64,000 bases of DNA from Streptomyces puniciscabiei (GTDB lineage: Bacteria; Actinomycetota; Actinomycetes; Streptomycetales; Streptomycetaceae). The DNA is taken from assembly GCF_006715785.1 (NCBI RefSeq), contig NZ_VFNX01000001.1, forward strand, positions 6,428,001-6,492,000, written 5' to 3'. The notes beneath the pieces are model-generated. The model was given only the letters and a program-made list of their open reading frames with translations, searched no databases and was not told the DNA's origin. Each line of letters starts with the position of its first letter. Position 1 is the stretch's first letter. Below, in pieces: positions 63,496 to 64,000 of the stretch. Position numbers and translations under genes: made by a program.

Positions 63496-64000
63496 GCGCT
63501 CTCCTCGATCTCTTCCAGTTCCTGGCCTGCGCCCACCAGGGCGCGCTCGTCGGCCGAGGCCGGCTCGTCGTCCGTCTCCCGGGTGACCACGGCCCGGTAT
63601 CGCGGCTCGCTGTCGACCAGTTCGCGGTGCACGCCGACCGCCACGACCTCGCCCTCATGGACCAGGGCGACCCGGTCCGCGCGGTCGAGCAGCAGCGGGG
63701 AGGAGGTGAACACCACGGTCGTGCGGCCCGAGCGCAGCCGGCGCAGTCCGTCCGCGATCCGTGCCTCGGTGTGCGAGTCGACCGCGGAGGTCGGCTCGTC
63801 CAGCACCAGCACCTCCGGGTCGGTGATCAGCGACCGGGCCAGCGCGAGCCGCTGGCGCTGGCCGCCGGACAGGGACCGCCCGCGCTCGGTGATGCGGGCG
63901 TCCATCGGGTCGGCGGCGTCCAGCGATCCCTGGACGAGCGCGTCCAGGACGTCGCCGCACTGCGCCGCGGCCAGCGCGTCCGCGGCCCGTACGGCTCCCG
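63492..64000 (-). CDS. ABC exporter half-transporter, canonical subunit (C-terminal part)
   Basis: Only the end of the ATP-binding domain is in the window; the gene continues beyond 64000. Reading on the complement: GDVLDALVQGSLDAADPMDA, then ITERGRSLSGGQRQRLALAR with a perfect L-S-G-G-Q signature, Walker B DPEVLVLDEPTSAVDSHTEA, the H-loop region replaced by VFTSSPLLLDRADRVALVHE (Ser-Ser where a switch His is usual), ending RYRAVVTRETDDEPASADER. ATG 63905 is internal. It pairs with the degenerate subunit downstream to make a heterodimeric exporter. Confidence 0.9.
   Translation of the reverse strand, partial: GAVRAADALAAAQCGDVLDALVQGSLDAADPMDARITERGRSLSGGQRQRLALARSLITDPEVLVLDEPTSAVDSHTEARIADGLRRLRSGRTTVVFTSSPLLLDRADRVALVHEGEVVAVGVHRELVDSEPRYRAVVTRETDDEPASADERALVGAGQELEEIEESA

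Overview
The window is high-GC actinobacterial DNA with strong third-position GC bias and frequent GTG starts. It carries Streptomyces-type families: an SsgA-like sporulation protein, a conservon (sensor kinase, roadblock, DUF742, GTPase), DUF6397, DUF5709, and an isorenieratene-type carotenoid cluster. It is best read as a Streptomyces chromosome segment that runs from variable arm DNA (about 1-31 kb) into conserved, gene-dense DNA (about 31-64 kb). No rRNA, tRNA, CRISPR array or replication origin was seen.

Positions 1-8 kb: the tail of an MFS exporter, decayed amidohydrolase and PP2C-phosphatase genes, a NIPSNAP protein, an SsgA-like protein, a secreted Trp/Asp-rich protein with two palindromes in its promoter, a ferredoxin, a deletion fusion of a flavin reductase with a P450, a TetR regulator, and a large intact PAS-PAS-GAF-PP2C-HATPase protein. 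Positions 8-19 kb are a gene graveyard. It holds a PAS remnant, an IS30 transposase, an Nramp metal transporter with an internal UGA, a CBS protein and a P-type ATPase that are both cut where they meet, the last codons of a second aldehyde dehydrogenase, KdpD and transposase remnants, an Hsp20 with a frameshifted tail, an intact NfeD/SPFH pair and a truncated permease.

Positions 19.3-28.3 kb: a complete divergent carotenoid locus. The leftward arm is crtE-crtI-crtB-crtV and the rightward arm is crtY-crtT-crtU; every gene overlaps the next by 4 bp. Together they should convert isoprenyl diphosphates to lycopene, cyclise it and convert the rings to aromatic ones (isorenieratene). Positions 28.3-31 kb hold IS3-family DNA, including one element with clear ends, plus Nudix-like and Ku remnants.

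The most interesting large-scale feature is that the 62-bp 3' end of the intact aldehyde dehydrogenase gene (31027-31088) has a diverged direct copy at 12979-13040. The two copies bracket an 18-kb segment that contains the carotenoid locus. This is the geometry left by integration at the 3' end of a gene, although no integrase is visible.

Positions 31-64 kb: aldehyde dehydrogenase and its GAF regulator, a Tat-exported amidase, acetamidase, an APC permease, the xylose locus (ROK repressor, xylB, divergent xylA), an exported phytase-like esterase, small and hypothetical genes, a DUF2236 protein, a PadR/hydrolase divergent pair with a palindromic operator, a methyltransferase, an MHYT membrane protein, the conservon with a second roadblock protein, DUF6397, acyl-CoA thioesterase II, a DUF3516 helicase, a membrane DUF457 protein, ribosomal protein L31 type B, DUF5709, a 265-bp tandem duplication, and a two-gene ABC exporter that runs off the window end.
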